This document shows positions 1 to 10,771 of a DNA stretch of 38,843 nt, in pieces. The translations under genes were made by a program, and so were the position numbers. The stretch comes from Chara braunii (lineage: Eukaryota; Streptophyta; Charophyceae; Charales; Characeae). The notes beneath the pieces were generated by a model. It was not told where the DNA came from. It was given only the letters and a program-made list of their open reading frames with translations, and did no database searches. Position 1 is the stretch's first letter. Each line of letters starts with the position of its first letter. The stretch lies in NCBI GenBank assembly GCA_003427395.1, contig BFEA01000022.1:4160306-4199148 (forward strand), written 5' to 3'.

Positions 1-46
1 GACAGGGAAGGGGGAGGGAAAGGGGGCAAGGGGATGGAGATGGTTG

Positions 47-1005
47 TGCGAGGCTAAAGGCCTCGGTAAGCCCTAATGGGCCCTGTTTCAGCAAGAACGG
101 CCGCCCTAAGTGAAGGTGGGCCTGACAAGTGACAAGAGGCCTATTTTGTGTTTCGATGCAGCTGGGGAAATTCAGGCAGTTACGCCGCGTCAGGTGGTTG
201 AATGCGCACAGGCCCTGCCTGCCAACCTCTCAGGCCTCCAGGCCCTTTCTCAGATGAATCCGGGCCAGGCCCTGGACCAGAGATAGGGCATGAACTGAAC
301 ACAGGCTGCCTGGGTAGTTGGACACGGGTAACCTCCCCAGGCCCTGTGTAAGATTCTTTGGGACAGGGGCGCAGCCACCTGGGGCCTACTGGAAGCTTCA
401 TGGGAGAGGCCCAGACCATCCAGGCAGCCCACGACTGGCAGCCTCACTCCATAAAGGAAAGAGCCTGGCTGCTGGCTGGACATTCGGGCACTCGTTGCTT
501 ATGCGCAAGCGCTGCTGCGCCAGCTGCTGGAGCGAGTGCCTACTCGCTCACGGGCGAGCAGGGAAGAAGCAGGCAGCCATAGCCGAGCTGGCCTGCACGT
601 TGCTGGATGGGGCGCATGGTGGTCTTCGGGTGCATGTGGCATCTGTGTGGAGGATCGAGGGTGTGAGTGAAGCGAGGGACATACGTGGTGCTTGATGCGA
701 ACGACATTGGCTGAGATCTGCTCGTACTTTGGGAAGCTGTTGACGTCACCAGCGGCATTGTAGATAGGCTAGATAGGATCTACCATTTGTAGTCTGGGCG
801 CTGAGCGCCAAATAGGGTATCGACATTGGTTCATTGATGATGATGACGAGACTATTCCCACATTGTCATTTGTGAGCTTTGCTGTGCGCTTATTTGGTGT
901 AACTCGAGTTGCAATTCTGCTTTTGGTTCGAGGTCAAGACTGTCTGGTTTCATATGTATGATGCGGCTTGGTTTCTGAATTTCGCTATCGCTCGTTTTCC
1001 TTGCA
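47..1005 (+). repeat. 5' LTR of Ty3/gypsy element A
   Basis: This stretch is repeated in direct orientation at 7914-8788, which defines it as a long terminal repeat. Both copies open with TGCGAGGCTAAAGG, and the left copy ends in TTGCA three bases before a primer-binding site, so it has the usual TG...CA ends and is about 959 bp. The two copies differ by many substitutions and several indels (the right copy lacks about 67 bp net over the shared part), so the insertion is old. An LTR carries the element's promoter and polyadenylation signals. A perfect TGACGTCA site near 741 is present in both copies. The purine-rich 46 bp to its left are flanking sequence. Confidence 0.88.
741..748. promoter_or_regulatory. 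TGACGTCA palindrome in the 5' LTR of A
   Basis: A perfect TGACGTCA octamer, the core bound by plant and animal bZIP factors of the CRE/TGA class, sits about 260 bp before the LTR end. The same octamer is kept in the partner LTR at 8551-8558 although nearby bases differ. It is a plausible enhancer site. Binding is inferred only from the motif. Confidence 0.4.
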
Positions 1006-1008
1006 TTT

Positions 1009-1020
1009 TGGTATCGGAGT
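1009..1020 (+). other. Primer-binding site of element A (Met-tRNA type)
   Basis: TGGTATCGGAGT begins three bases after the LTR end. It matches the plant initiator-Met-tRNA primer site TGGTATCAGAGC at 10 of 12 positions. This is where the tRNA would prime minus-strand DNA synthesis, and it fixes the 5' LTR boundary and the element's plus orientation. Confidence 0.75.
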
Positions 1021-2236
1021 TGTGGTATGTTGTGCTCATCTGGCGCTTGTCTTCTGCTTATGCGGTGCATGCGCGCGGTTAGCTGGGTGAGCGACTGTGG
1101 GTAGTGCTCACTGAGGAGGGCGAAGGCAAGCAGGCGACCCAAAAGGAGAGGGGTATCGCCAGGAAGGCTGTGTGGTGATATTGGGTGTTTCGCAGTGTGA
1201 TGAGAACTATCTGATGTGTGATTGGTGATGAGGTGGAACGACGGTATAATGCTGGTTGTGTCGAGGCAATGATTGGTCATTGCAGTCGAAGTCAGGTCAT
1301 TTGGTGAGAATATCTGTGGTTAGGGGCAGCTATATTGAGGTACGTTGCTCTTAACCTTATCTACCCTTTTCGACACTTCTTATCGTGAGGATGTGTTCTG
1401 TCTCTCATTTGAGGAGTCGAGTGCGCTCAACCTTGAGAGTCGGCATTGTTCACATGGAGCATCTGGAAGGAGAGGGCGTTGCCATCTGAAGGGCCCTGGA
1501 CGAAGCACTGGGTCACGATCACCATGTCAACCCACCGGGAGTAGAGCACGCATGCTTTGCCGCTTTGTCTTTTGTCTGCATGTTGCTCTATAGATAGGTC
1601 ATTAGGGGCAGGCCAGCCCTACTGGGGAGACGAGAACCGGACGTGTTACCTTCATTGGTTGTGATCGTCATCCTGTTTGCGGCGTTAAATAATTCCTTAG
1701 GACCTCGGGGGCTGCCCTTAAACTGCCTCTTGATCAGCCAATTGGTCGGTGTAAGGCTCACTGCACGCGAGGGTAAATATGGTGCAGGGCTGGCCAGCTC
1801 AGCATTGACTTGGGGCACAAAAGTGGGCCATGCACACCTTTAGACACCAATGCCATCCGGATTGCTCAGGAACGCTGACGTCAAGTGACATCAAGAAGAA
1901 CTGAGGGAGAGGTAGATTTCAGGTGATAAGTTCGGGAACAATTCCACTCTACAAACAGCCACACAAATGATTCTGTTCTTATTTTGATTAGTTAGATGTA
2001 CTGCCATTAACACATCTGTCTGACAACATAGGTAGAATATTCGCTTTCTGTTTGTTGACTAGTCAAGTAAAATAGTCTTATTTGTAGGAATCTGGACATA
2101 CCTGTTAAACCCAACTGTGTACCATCTGACAATGCCACCGATTATTTATTTTTATTATTTTAAATCGGACTGAGCACCACGCTGCAGTGGGCAACCGAGC
2201 GTGTCCTAGTGTAGACAGTGTACAATGTTGTAGCAT
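1021..2236 (+). other. Untranslated leader of element A
   Basis: About 1.2 kb separates the primer site from the first gag-like codons. I see no supported gene here; the short open frames lack family resemblance and overlap on both strands. The stretch holds a second TGACGTCA octamer at 1876-1883 and an AT-rich patch around 2138-2165. A long structured leader is usual for gypsy elements. Confidence 0.6.
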
Positions 2237-2945
2237 ATGAGCGACAGGGAGAACCCTGATCTGAACGATCGGATCTCGCGTTCGTCAAGCCGTAGACTCC
2301 GATTGGTCTACGTAGCGTTAGGAGTTGAGGGAGACTGTCTTCTGTTCCACCAGGCTACGGAGAGACAGCGTCAGCAGAGGTTGGCGAGGGATGCAGAGGC
2401 AAGAAGAGCTTTTGCAAGGGAGGCAGCTACCTCAGCAGCCACCATGGCCACCTTTGCGTAGCAGAGTTCCCAGGCCAGTAGTTGAGGGACTGTCGGGGCG
2501 ACGGTCGCACAGACCCAGAGTCTGTCCACTGGTGTAATGGCAAGCCAGCAGCCAGTGTTAACTCCCGAGGAGGTCGCCATCCAGCGAGCAAGCGCTCGCG
2601 AGGCACAACTAGAGCAGGCATTGGATGAGATATAGGCAAGAAAGAAAGAATGATCAGACGTAGATCTAGAATGCAGCGGAGATAAGCGGGCATCAGGGAG
2701 TTAGAGGAGATGGACCTAACAAACAAGGATGGCGATGTAAGGACTGTTAGGACGACCCTGCTAGTTGTAGTGGAGATGCAGGATTACCATACAGCTCTCT
2801 TGCAAGACATTCAGAGGAGCATGGTCGTGCTGGTCGGGGGAGTTCAGGTCTCACCATCACCATCTGGGCCAAGTGTCTAGCCTGTGGTACAGCCTCCTCC
2901 TTTTGTCCCACCGGTAACTGGAGTAGTCCCATCCACACTTCTCCA
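2237..2945 (+). pseudogene. Decayed N-terminal part of gag, element A
   Basis: An open frame starting MSDRENPDLNDRIS at 2237 runs about 74 codons and is rich in Arg, Glu and Ala, as in the helical N-terminal region of plant gypsy Gag. It stops at 2461. Similar sequence resumes in another frame near 2539 (MASQQPVLTPEEV) and then breaks at several stops. A Pro/Gln-rich piece follows near 2880-2945 and leads into the better-preserved capsid region. I read the whole stretch as one gag 5' half broken by frameshifts. It could instead be partly leader; the start codon is not secure. Confidence 0.5.
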
Positions 2946-4223
2946 ATGTCGCTACAGGCCACTTCCCATCTGGTTATGACTTTGACAGGCGGGTTCTCAA
3001 CAGGTCCTAGTGTACAGATTCCTGTTCAGACAGTGTTCTCCCAATCTCCGTTACAGGCGGTTGTAACAGGGAAGCTTGCCATCTTGCAACCAGCACAGCC
3101 GCAGGGCACACAACCCCAACAGCAGCAAGTGCAGCAGCCTGCGGCCCAGGCCTCACAGCCTGGAGTTGCGCAGGTTCCAGAACAAGGACAGTGGGTTCCG
3201 AAGACTGCCATCGCATCACCCAAACCCTTCACAGGAGATAAGAAGGGTGATGACCTCGACACATGGTTGAGGACGGTGCCAGTCTATGTGAAGTTCAAGT
3301 TAACCTTGCCTCACGAGGAAGTGCTTGTGGCTGCCTCCTATCTTGAGGGGAGTGCAGCGAGGTGGTTAAGCCGGTATGTGCAGTTACAAGGGTACGGTCA
3401 TGACTTCCGCGCTTGGGCAGTCACCCAGAAACTGGATGATTTCATCAAGCTGGTGGAGGAAAGGTGGCATGACCCGCAGGAGGCTCAAAACGCCACCGAC
3501 GGGATATTGACCCTGAGCTCAAGGAAGATCAGGTCAGTAAGGGATGCCACAAACGAGGTAGAGTGTTTGATCTGTGTTACTGGCGTACGCTACGACCCCC
3601 AAGTCTTGCTCACCACTTACCTGAGGTGCCTCCCTACGAAGATCGCGAATCATTTGGCAAGTGAGGCCATGATCACAGTGCACAACTTCCCCTCGTTTAG
3701 CAAGAAGGCCCTAGATCTAGAAGCAAAGATTGGGCATGGACACCAACCCACAATGGATGGTAGGAAAAAGACACCGCCTCCTAACTAGAAGGCCAAGGGG
3801 CACATCATGTTCATCGACAACGATGGTACTACCATAGAGTTAGACGGCGACTTCCAGATGGGAGTAGGGTCAGAGTCGGGTAGCGCAAAAGCTTCAGGGG
3901 GTGGAGCAGTCACTGCCTCAGTACAGAAAGGTAAGGCGACCGGTAGGTGTCGCGGAGGTTCCCGGTCAAAGAGTCGAGTAGACCCCAATGCTCCTCCATG
4001 GGAGAAAGCGGGGCTTACCGAGGACGTGTGGAGAGATCGGTACGCCCGAGCAGCTTGCATCCGTTGTGGCCAGTATGGCCATACACAGTTCAAGTGCCGC
4101 AATCGAAAGGTCACGAAAAAGATCCCGCCTACGGTGGGACAGGCGCAGACCTCCTCCGCTTCCCAGGGTAGCAATGTTGCCAGCACTTCTGACATTGCTT
4201 CGGGAAACACGTCGGGCCAGTAG
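2946..4223 (+). pseudogene. gag: gag (capsid and zinc knuckle) of element A
   Basis: Gag packages the element RNA in cytoplasmic particles. The frame runs 426 codons with a single in-frame TAG at 3786-3788; the same frame resumes at once and reaches 4223. A Gln/Pro-rich linker (about 3040-3190) precedes a Retrotrans_gag-like capsid segment with FTGDKKGDDLDTWL, SAARWLSRY and a C-terminal SKKALDLEAKIG. A nucleocapsid zinc knuckle CX2CX4HX4C (CIRCGQYGHTQFKC) lies at 4056-4098. The stop fits a CAG-to-TAG change. Protease follows in the -1 frame, as is usual when pol is reached by frameshifting. Confidence 0.8.
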
Positions 4224-4336
4224 GAATTGTAGTTGTTCCTACTAGGGTTGAGATGGTGGTTACACCCTCGCCGTCTCGAGGGATGGCCCAAGCTATTGAC
4301 TTTGACGCCGTTTAGTGAGCACATTCAGACCAATCG

Positions 4337-4785
4337 GTGCTATGTTCGATGAATGTGTTCGAGTCCTTAGAGGAGCTAGAGGAGGAGTGGTCTAGATTAG
4401 ACCAGCTAGCTTCTTGGACGATCATGGCTAAAACTCGTAAGGGTGAGTTGTTCGTCGGCGATGTAGTTATAGGCGGTCGTAAGGCTGGGGCCTTCTACGA
4501 TACATGCTCAACGAGGAACTTTATCAGTCGTGCTTGTGTTGATCGGCTGCGTTTACAGGGGCAAGTGCAGCGCCTCAGTCGACCCATGGAGTCGACTTGT
4601 ACCAAGTTGCCAACAAACAGCGCATGGTAGTTCATGACTACCTAAGAGATGAAGAGTGTTGTTTCCTGTACGCGGGAGGGGAACTGAGATATAAAATCTC
4701 GTTCCTAGTTAGTGATGATCTCCCTATATATATCTTGCTTGTACTACCTTTTGGTTGCACAACCCCAGTTTGACTGGACCGAAAA
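4337..4785 (+). pseudogene. Aspartic protease remnant of element A
   Basis: The retropepsin that cuts Gag-Pol is recognisable from GAFYDTCSTRNFISRACVD at about 4486-4545, the position of the active-site D-S/T-G motif. The Gly of that motif reads as Cys, which should disable the enzyme. The frame ends at 4630. The C-terminal half continues in another frame (DYLRDEECCFLYAGG, then DDLPIYILL) to about 4760, so at least one indel has occurred. It lies between gag and RT, the standard gypsy order. Confidence 0.68.
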
Positions 4786-6662
4786 GTGGTCAAACACACG
4801 TTGCCCGGTGGAGGGACTGCCATATTGCGTAAGCATAAAGCTAGTAGTCTAATCGAGTCCTATGGGTGCATGTGTGCGGCCACATTCTATAATTATTATA
4901 AGCAAAATCCAAACGAGGGTATGTACTTAGTGTATGTTTCTGCAGAGGGTGAGCCGGTGAAAATGCCTCAAGAGATAGAGGGAGTGGTCGCTAAATACCG
5001 GGGTCTATTTGAAGAGTCGAAAGGGTTTGTTGAGAGGGAGGTCGTCCATGCGATAGAGATTATCGCAGGGTCTATTCTGAAGGGTAGGATCTATCGGATG
5101 TCTCCAGTGGAGCTTGATGAGCTTCGCCGACAGCTGAAAGATCTCATAGAGAAGGGTTGGATTCGTCTGAGTGTCTCCCCTTATGGATCTCCTATCTTAT
5201 TTGTACCAAAGAAGGGGGGAACGTTGAGGATGTGCATTGACTATAGGGGCCTCAATGCCATCACTGCGAAGAATGCAGAGCCCCTACCGCGCATCAATGA
5301 CTTATTGGACCAAGTGCAAGGGTGTTTGTACTTCAGTAAGATAGATCTGAAGTCCGGGTACCATCAGATTGCGATCCTGCCCAAGGATCAACACAAAACC
5401 GTTTTTCAGACCAGGTACGGTCTGTACGAGTTGTGGTGATGCCTTTTGGCCTTTGCAATGCTCCTGGCACCTTTCAGCACGCGATGAACCGGATTTTTCA
5501 TGACTGCTTAGATAAGTTTGTCATCGTGTACCTCGACGATATACTTATCTTTAGTAGGACTGTCGAGGAACATGTAGCCCATCTAGATAAAGTACCGAGT
5601 CTCCTACAACGGCACCAGTTCAAGATTAACCGGGAGAAGTGCGATTTTGGCCGCACCCGGATCTTGAATCTAGGTCATCAAATTTCCGTGGAGGGACTGA
5701 AGCTCGATAACGCGACTATGGCCAGCATTCGTGACTGGCTGCATCCTCAATCTGTGACTGAGGTGAGGTCCTTCTTTGGGATGACCGAATACTACCACAA
5801 TTTCGTGAAGAACTATAGAATAGTGGCAACGCCCTTGTCGGAACTCACACGCCTTGACACCCTCTGGGAATGGGCAGACAGGTGTGAGACTACCTTCAGA
5901 CATCTGAAGCATTCTCTGACACACCATGAGGTCCTGAAACTTCCTCATCCTGACAAACCTTTCGTTGTAACCACGGATGCTAGCCAATATGGCATTGGTG
6001 GCTTGCTTGCACAGCAGGAGGGGAAAAAGTTGAGGCCGGTAGAGTACATGTCCAAAAAGATGCCCTCTGAGAAGTTGGCTAAGTCCACCTCCGAGAAGGA
6101 ACTCTATGCGATCTACAAAGTTGTGACTCACTGGAGGCACTACCTCCATGGGCGATTCTTCTACGTCAGGACTGATCATCAGACCCTGAGGTGGATGAAG
6201 ACCCAACCGGTACTCTCCAATGCTTTGAAACGCTGGATTGAAGTCATAAGACAATATAACTTCGAACCCCAGTATATCAAAGGGCAGTACAACAAGGTTG
6301 CTGATGCGCTGTCGCATAGACCAAACTTCCTTGGGGCGCTGATTACTGAGTTTGGGCTTGTGGACAATGTTACTCGGTCCTTGGTGGAGTCCTATCACGA
6401 GGATCCGTTCATGGTAGAGATCATACACAGACTCGAAGCGAAGGATAAGGTGACTTCTGACGAGTTTGTGTTGGTCAATGGCCTGTTGTTTCTCGAGAAG
6501 GCCGAGAATAAACATTTGTGTGTGCCAAATAGAGAGTCTTTGCGTAGTTTATTTTTAGGTGAGTATCACGATGCCACGGAACATTTTGGCTACAAGAAGA
6601 CTGCAACTAATTTATTGCAGCAGTTCTGGTGGCCCACCATGATCAAAGACGCCATGCTATAA
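4786..6662 (+). pseudogene. pol: Reverse transcriptase and RNase H of element A
   Basis: This copies element RNA into DNA inside the particle. The first frame (4786-5439) holds the protease-RT linker, [30 protein letters not shown] and motif [13 protein letters not shown] one-base loss near 5432 shifts the frame, which resumes at 5433 with [14 protein letters not shown], the catalytic YLDD (FVIVYLDDILIFS, about 5518-5556) and the connection domain. RNase H follows with TTDASQYGIGG, KELYA and RTDHQTLRW, and ends in VADALSHR. The integrase zinc-binding part starts before a TAA at about 6660. Catalytic residues of RT and RNase H look intact; the break is the frameshift. Confidence 0.88.
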
Positions 6663-7880
6663 CGGGAAACTTGTCAGGTGTGCCAGAGAGACAAGCCACG
6701 TACACACGCCCCTCTTGGGCTACTCAAGCCCCTTTCGATTTCGGAAAAGCCCGGTGAGAGCTTGTCCATGGATTTCATGGATACGCTGGTCACCAACAAG
6801 AGTGGTATGAGATATGTCTTTGTCATTGTGGATAGGTTTAGTAAGTATGATAGGTTAGTTGTGATGCCCTAAACAGCTAAGACCGAGTACGTTATTAGAC
6901 TGTTTGAGGAGAATTGGGTCAGAGACTTTGGTCTGCCAAAGTCTATTGTTCGTGACCGGGATGTGCGTTTCACGAGTGAGTTATGGAAGACTGCAACTGC
7001 TGAATAAGGCACCCAACTGCAGATGACCTCCGGGAACCACCCGGAGGCAAACAGACAAGCAAAGCAGATGAACCACGTTGTACAAGCTGAGGCACTATAT
7101 CAAGCCTAATCAAGTGGACTGGGATGAGAAGCTTGCTCTCATCGCCAGCCTGTACAACAACATTGTGCACAACACTACAGGGGTGAGTCCCAACAATTTG
7201 CTGCTAACTTTCAAACCTCGATTACTTGTAGACTTCTTATTACCTGAGAACCAGTCCACCGTTGTGCCTGGTACTTTGGAATTTGCATACCGGTATGAAG
7301 GCCTTATGCAGGAAGCAGTGTATAACATGCACAAAGCACAGGCGACCATGATAGAGTCTGAGAACAAACACCGTCGCTCGTCTGCATTTCAGGTTGGGGA
7401 TAGAGTCTAGGTGAAGTCATTTGAACTTGGGCAAGAGCACGAAATCTCTCGTAAGCTCATGCCCAGTATTTCGGACCATGGGAGGTTTTAGACGTGGTCG
7501 GAAATGATCCCGATGGGCCTTCCTATGTGGTGCAAGTCCCTGGTCACCTTCACACCTACCCTGTCTTTCACGCCTCCAAACTCGCACCTTTCAAGGAAAC
7601 TAACCATTTTCCCTCTCGTTGGTCAATGTTGCCCCCAACCCTGGATGAAGAGGTCAACATTGACGACATCGTTGACCACAGGGAAATGTCGGTTCCAAGA
7701 CCAACAGGCAGGGGCCGTCCTCCGAAGCCAAAGCTGCAATGTCGCATTCGGTTCATACATCACAATGATCCAAAAGAGGAGAGATGGTTTACAAGGGAGG
7801 AACTGATGCGGACCGCTCCACAGGTTGTCACTCACTATGAGAAGTTGTTGAAGAAAGGAAAGCGCCAAATTCAATGAACT
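6663..7880 (+). pseudogene. Integrase with C-terminal chromodomain-like tail, element A
   Basis: Integrase joins the cDNA to the chromosome. The zinc-binding cysteines are seen in CQVCQRD just after the TAA at 6660-6662. The catalytic core has MDFMDTL (first Asp) and VRDRDVRFTS (second Asp), but the expected catalytic Glu in HPEANRQAKQMN reads Lys. Further stops occur at about 6870 (TAA), 7003 (TAA) and 7408 (TAG), with frameshifts near 7075 and 7460. The tail from 7494 carries HLHTYPVFHASKLAPF, VNIDDIVDHR and a chromodomain-like end (ERWFTREELMRTAPQVVTHYEKLL). The reading ends at TGA 7875-7877. This product is dead by several independent lesions. Confidence 0.82.
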
Positions 7881-7901
7881 TCTCAGAGGACTATCGAACT
7901 A

Positions 7902-7913
7902 CGGAGGAGGGAA
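7902..7913 (+). other. Polypurine tract of element A
   Basis: The purine run CGGAGGAGGGAA directly abuts the TG that starts the 3' LTR. It would prime plus-strand DNA synthesis, and it confirms the LTR start at 7914. Confidence 0.75.
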
Positions 7914-8788
7914 TGCGAGGCTAAAGGTCGTGGTAAGTCCTACTGGACCCTGTTTCAGCAAGAACGGCCGCCCTAAGTGAAGGTGGGCCTGACAAGTGAC
8001 GAGAGGCCTATTTTGTGTTCCGACTCAGCAAGGGAAATTCAATCAGTTATGCCGCGTCAGATGGTTGAATGCGCCAAGGCCCTGCCTGCCAAAATCTCGG
8101 GCCTCCAGGCCTTTTCTCAGATGAATCGGAGGCAGGCCCTAGACCAGAGACATGGCATGAACTGAACACAGGCCGACTGGGTAGTTGGACACGGGCTCAA
8201 CCACTTCGGGCCTACTGGAAGCTTCGTGGGAGAGGCCCAGGCCAGCCAAGCAGCTCATGACTGGCAGCCTCACTCCATAAAGGAAAGGGCATGGCTGTTG
8301 GCTGGAAATTCAGGCACTCGCTGCTTATGCGCAAGCGCTGCTGCGCCAGCTGCTGGAGTGAGTGCCTACTCGCTCACGGGCGAGCAGGGAAGAAGCAGGC
8401 AGCCATAGCCGGGCTGGGCTGCTTGTTGCTGGAAGGGGCATATGGTGATCTTCGGGTGCATGTGGCATCTGTGTGGAGGATTGAGGGTGTGAGTGAAGCG
8501 AGGGACATACCTGGTGCTTGATGCGATCTGCTCGTACTTCGGGAAGTTGTTGACGTCACAAGCGACATTGTAGATAGGCTAGGTAGGATCTTCCATTTGT
8601 AGTCTGGGCGCTGAGCGTCAGATAGTGTATCGACATTGGTTCATTGATGATGATGACGAGACTATTCCCACGTTGTCATTTGTGAGCTTTGTTGTGCGCT
8701 TATTTGGTGTAACTCAAGTTGCAATTCATCTTTAAGTTCGAGGTCAAGACTATCTGGTTTCATGTGTATGATGCGGTTTGGTTTCAGA
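7914..8788 (+). repeat. 3' LTR of element A, missing its last ~27 bp
   Basis: Direct repeat of 47-978, starting TGCGAGGCTAAAGG after the polypurine tract. Alignment with the 5' LTR runs to GTTTCAGA at 8788 and then stops abruptly, about 27 bp before the expected CA end. At that base the sequence becomes the reverse-strand integrase of element B, so the junction truncates both elements. Confidence 0.85.
8551..8558. promoter_or_regulatory. TGACGTCA palindrome in the 3' LTR of A
   Basis: Same octamer and context as at 741-748 in the partner LTR (GTTGACGTCA follows GGGAAG and a variable base). The palindrome is unchanged although the surrounding sequence has drifted. Confidence 0.4.
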
Positions 8789-9500
8789 AGAAGTGTTGCG
8801 ACAGGGTTGCATACGATTTGAGGGCTCCAAAGTGACCACGAGCATCATGACACTCTGACATCAGGAGTGTTCTCAACTTGTGGTCCTAGGGAATACACAG
8901 ACATTCCTCACCTCTGCTATAAGTATACAGCAGGTCTGAAACCAGAGTATATCCTGGTTCAGATGCAGGATCATCCTGGAGATTCCTCACGATAGGCCCA
9001 AAAATCGCATCCTGGGGCAGCAACCGGGCAATGGTCTGACGAGTCCTCTCTCCAAATGAGTGAGTAAAGGAGATCAGAAATAGAGCATCAGGCCTACGAG
9101 AAAGGGCGTCTACTACTCGATTGTAGCAGCTCTTCTTGTGTTTCAGTTCAAAGTCAAACATATTGATGAACTGAATGTAGCGAGCAAGCTTGTCATTCAA
9201 CTCTCCCTGGGACTTCATCCACTGTAGGGTGGAGTGATATGAAAAGATCTTGAAGTGTCTGCCCAGGAGAAAGTGTTTCCAATGCTTGAGCACTGACACA
9301 AGAGCATAAAGCTCTTTCTCATAGGTAGAGTCATGCAACTTCTTTGTTTTGATCTTCTTGCTCATGCACTCGACAGGTTGCAGACCATTCCCATCATCCT
9401 GTTGAAGTACCGCCCCTACACCATACTGACTAGCATCAGTGGTGAGCACAAAAGGCAAGGTAGGGTCTAGTAACTTCAAAACAGGAGCACGAATCAAAGC
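8789..9500 (-). pseudogene. pol: RNase H and start of integrase, element B (truncated)
   Basis: Read on the minus strand, this continues the RT at 9501-10372. RNase H shows FVLTTDASQYGVGAVLQQDD, EKELYALVSVLKHWKHFLLG, YHSTLQWMKSQ and VVDALSRRPD. The frame stops at a TAG (8886-8888) just after CLCIP. Beyond it the same frame continues with the zinc-binding start of integrase (LLMSECHDARGHFG) and ends at the junction with element A's LTR near 8788. The Cys pair and the catalytic core of integrase are therefore absent. One frameshift, near 9500, separates it from the RT frame. Confidence 0.83.
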
Positions 9501-10372
9501 CTCCTTGAGACGTGTAAAAGCCTCCTGACACTCTGATGTCCAAGAAGGGCAGTGTCTTTCTTTGTGAGATCAATCAAGGGAGCTGCGATAGAAGATAAGT
9601 TCTAGATGAACTTCCTATAATAAGACGCAAGTCCCAAGAATTACCGGACATCACGAATGTTAGCAGGCCACGGCCAGTCCTAAACTGCAGCAACTTTCGT
9701 TGCTTCAGAAGCTAACCCCTCTCCAGAAATGACGTGACCCAAATAGATCACAGAGGGAACCCCAAAAGAGGATTTCTCCCTGTTGATCTTATGCCGGTTA
9801 TCGCATAATGCCTGGAGGACCAGAGCCAGATGCTGCGCATGCTCCTGGGCAGATCGACTGAATACCAGGATATCATCCAAGTAGACAACTACAAATCTGT
9901 CTAAGTAAGGTCTGAGTATGCGATGCATCTCTGTCTGGAAGGTGCCCAGGGCATTGCAAAGACCGAATGACATGACCAGGTACTCATAAGTGCCATACCT
10001 AGTCTTGAAGGTTGTCTTGTGGACATCGCCTTTAGCCATCTCAATCTGGTGGTAGCCAGATTTGAGATCGATCTTGCTAAAAATGGTACAGCCTTGCACC
10101 ATGTCCAACAAATCATCAATGCGAGGAAGGGGCTCTGTAGACTTCCTCGTGATTTTGTTGAGACCTCGATAATCCACGCATATCCTGAACTCACCATTCC
10201 CCTTTAGAACAAAGAGGACTGGTGCCCCAAACTCAGATGTGTTGGGTCTGATCCAGCCTTTGATGGTCAGGGTCTCCAACTGTTTCCTAAGCACATCAAG
10301 TTCAGCAGGTGACATCCTGTAGACTCTGCCCTTGGGAGGGACCGAACCAGACAGGATCTCAATCTTATGTTT
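9501..10372 (-). pseudogene. pol: Reverse transcriptase of element B
   Basis: The minus-strand frame runs from TKHKIEILSG through VYRMSPAELDVLRKQL, FRICVDYRGLNKIT, motif [12 protein letters not shown] and the catalytic YLDD in VVVYLDDILVFSRS (about 9855-9895), to LGHVISGEGLASEATKVAAV, where a TAG ends it at 9680. The downstream 180 bp keep family resemblance (FLGLASYYRKFI) but hold two further stops and a frameshift. Catalytic Asp residues are intact; VMPFG reads VMSFG. The upstream side is interrupted by the insertion at 10381-10771, so the frame does not join the protease region directly. Confidence 0.85.
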
Positions 10373-10380
10373 GGTCTGAC
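10373..10380. repeat. Target-site duplication, left copy (GGTCTGAC)
   Basis: GGTCTGAC here and GGTCTGCC at 10772-10779 flank the insertion, matching at 7 of 8 bases. On the minus strand both copies keep the same two codons (Gln-Thr) of the protease-RT linker, so the pair marks a duplicated target. Confidence 0.55.
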
Positions 10381-10771
10381 CTGCAATGCCACTTGTACGC
10401 ACCCTCGTACGAGTACGGATTCGTACTCTTGTACTCGTACGCTACTCGTACGCTAGGGCCCTGCACGATTTTTCTTTTTTTCTTTTTTTTTAATTCGGTA
10501 GTGTTTTTGTTTTTTCCCCCCCCTCAAATTCTAATAAGAATCTGAAGATGATGCTCAACCAAACGTTGCTTGTTTTGTGCTGTTGCATCACATATTTGTT
10601 TTTCGGAGTTTTTTTTATGACCTTTTTTTTTTTTTTTTTTTTTTTTGCTTTTTCGTACAGGGGCGTACAAGACGTACAGGTTTCCGTACAAGTTCCCGTA
10701 CAGATCCCGTACAGATATTACTTGTACGTTTCGTACGGCAAGGCCCCGTACGTGTACTCTACGCAACGTAG
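10381..10771. mobile_element. hAT-like non-autonomous element (MITE) rich in CGTAC
   Basis: A 391-bp block interrupts the conserved protease-RT linker of element B. Peptide similarity stops on one side at LVHRQT and resumes on the other at QTKHKIEI. It is bounded by an imperfect 8-bp duplication. The ends read CTGCAATGCC and, inverted, CTACGTTGCG, sharing a weak hAT-like C...TTGC/C...ATGC terminus. Both subterminal parts are packed with CGTAC/GTACG words (for instance 10404-10452 and 10663-10754). The core is T-rich, with a pure T run at 10623-10646. No coding capacity is seen, so a transposase would have to act in trans. hAT membership is inferred from duplication length and end shape. Confidence 0.6.

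Noticed and set aside
852-1280. 142-codon minus-strand open frame
   Set aside because: It spans the end of LTR A, the primer site and the leader on the strand opposite to element transcription; no motif.
5670-6515. 281-codon minus-strand open frame
   Set aside because: It is the antisense shadow of the RT/RNase H region of element A.
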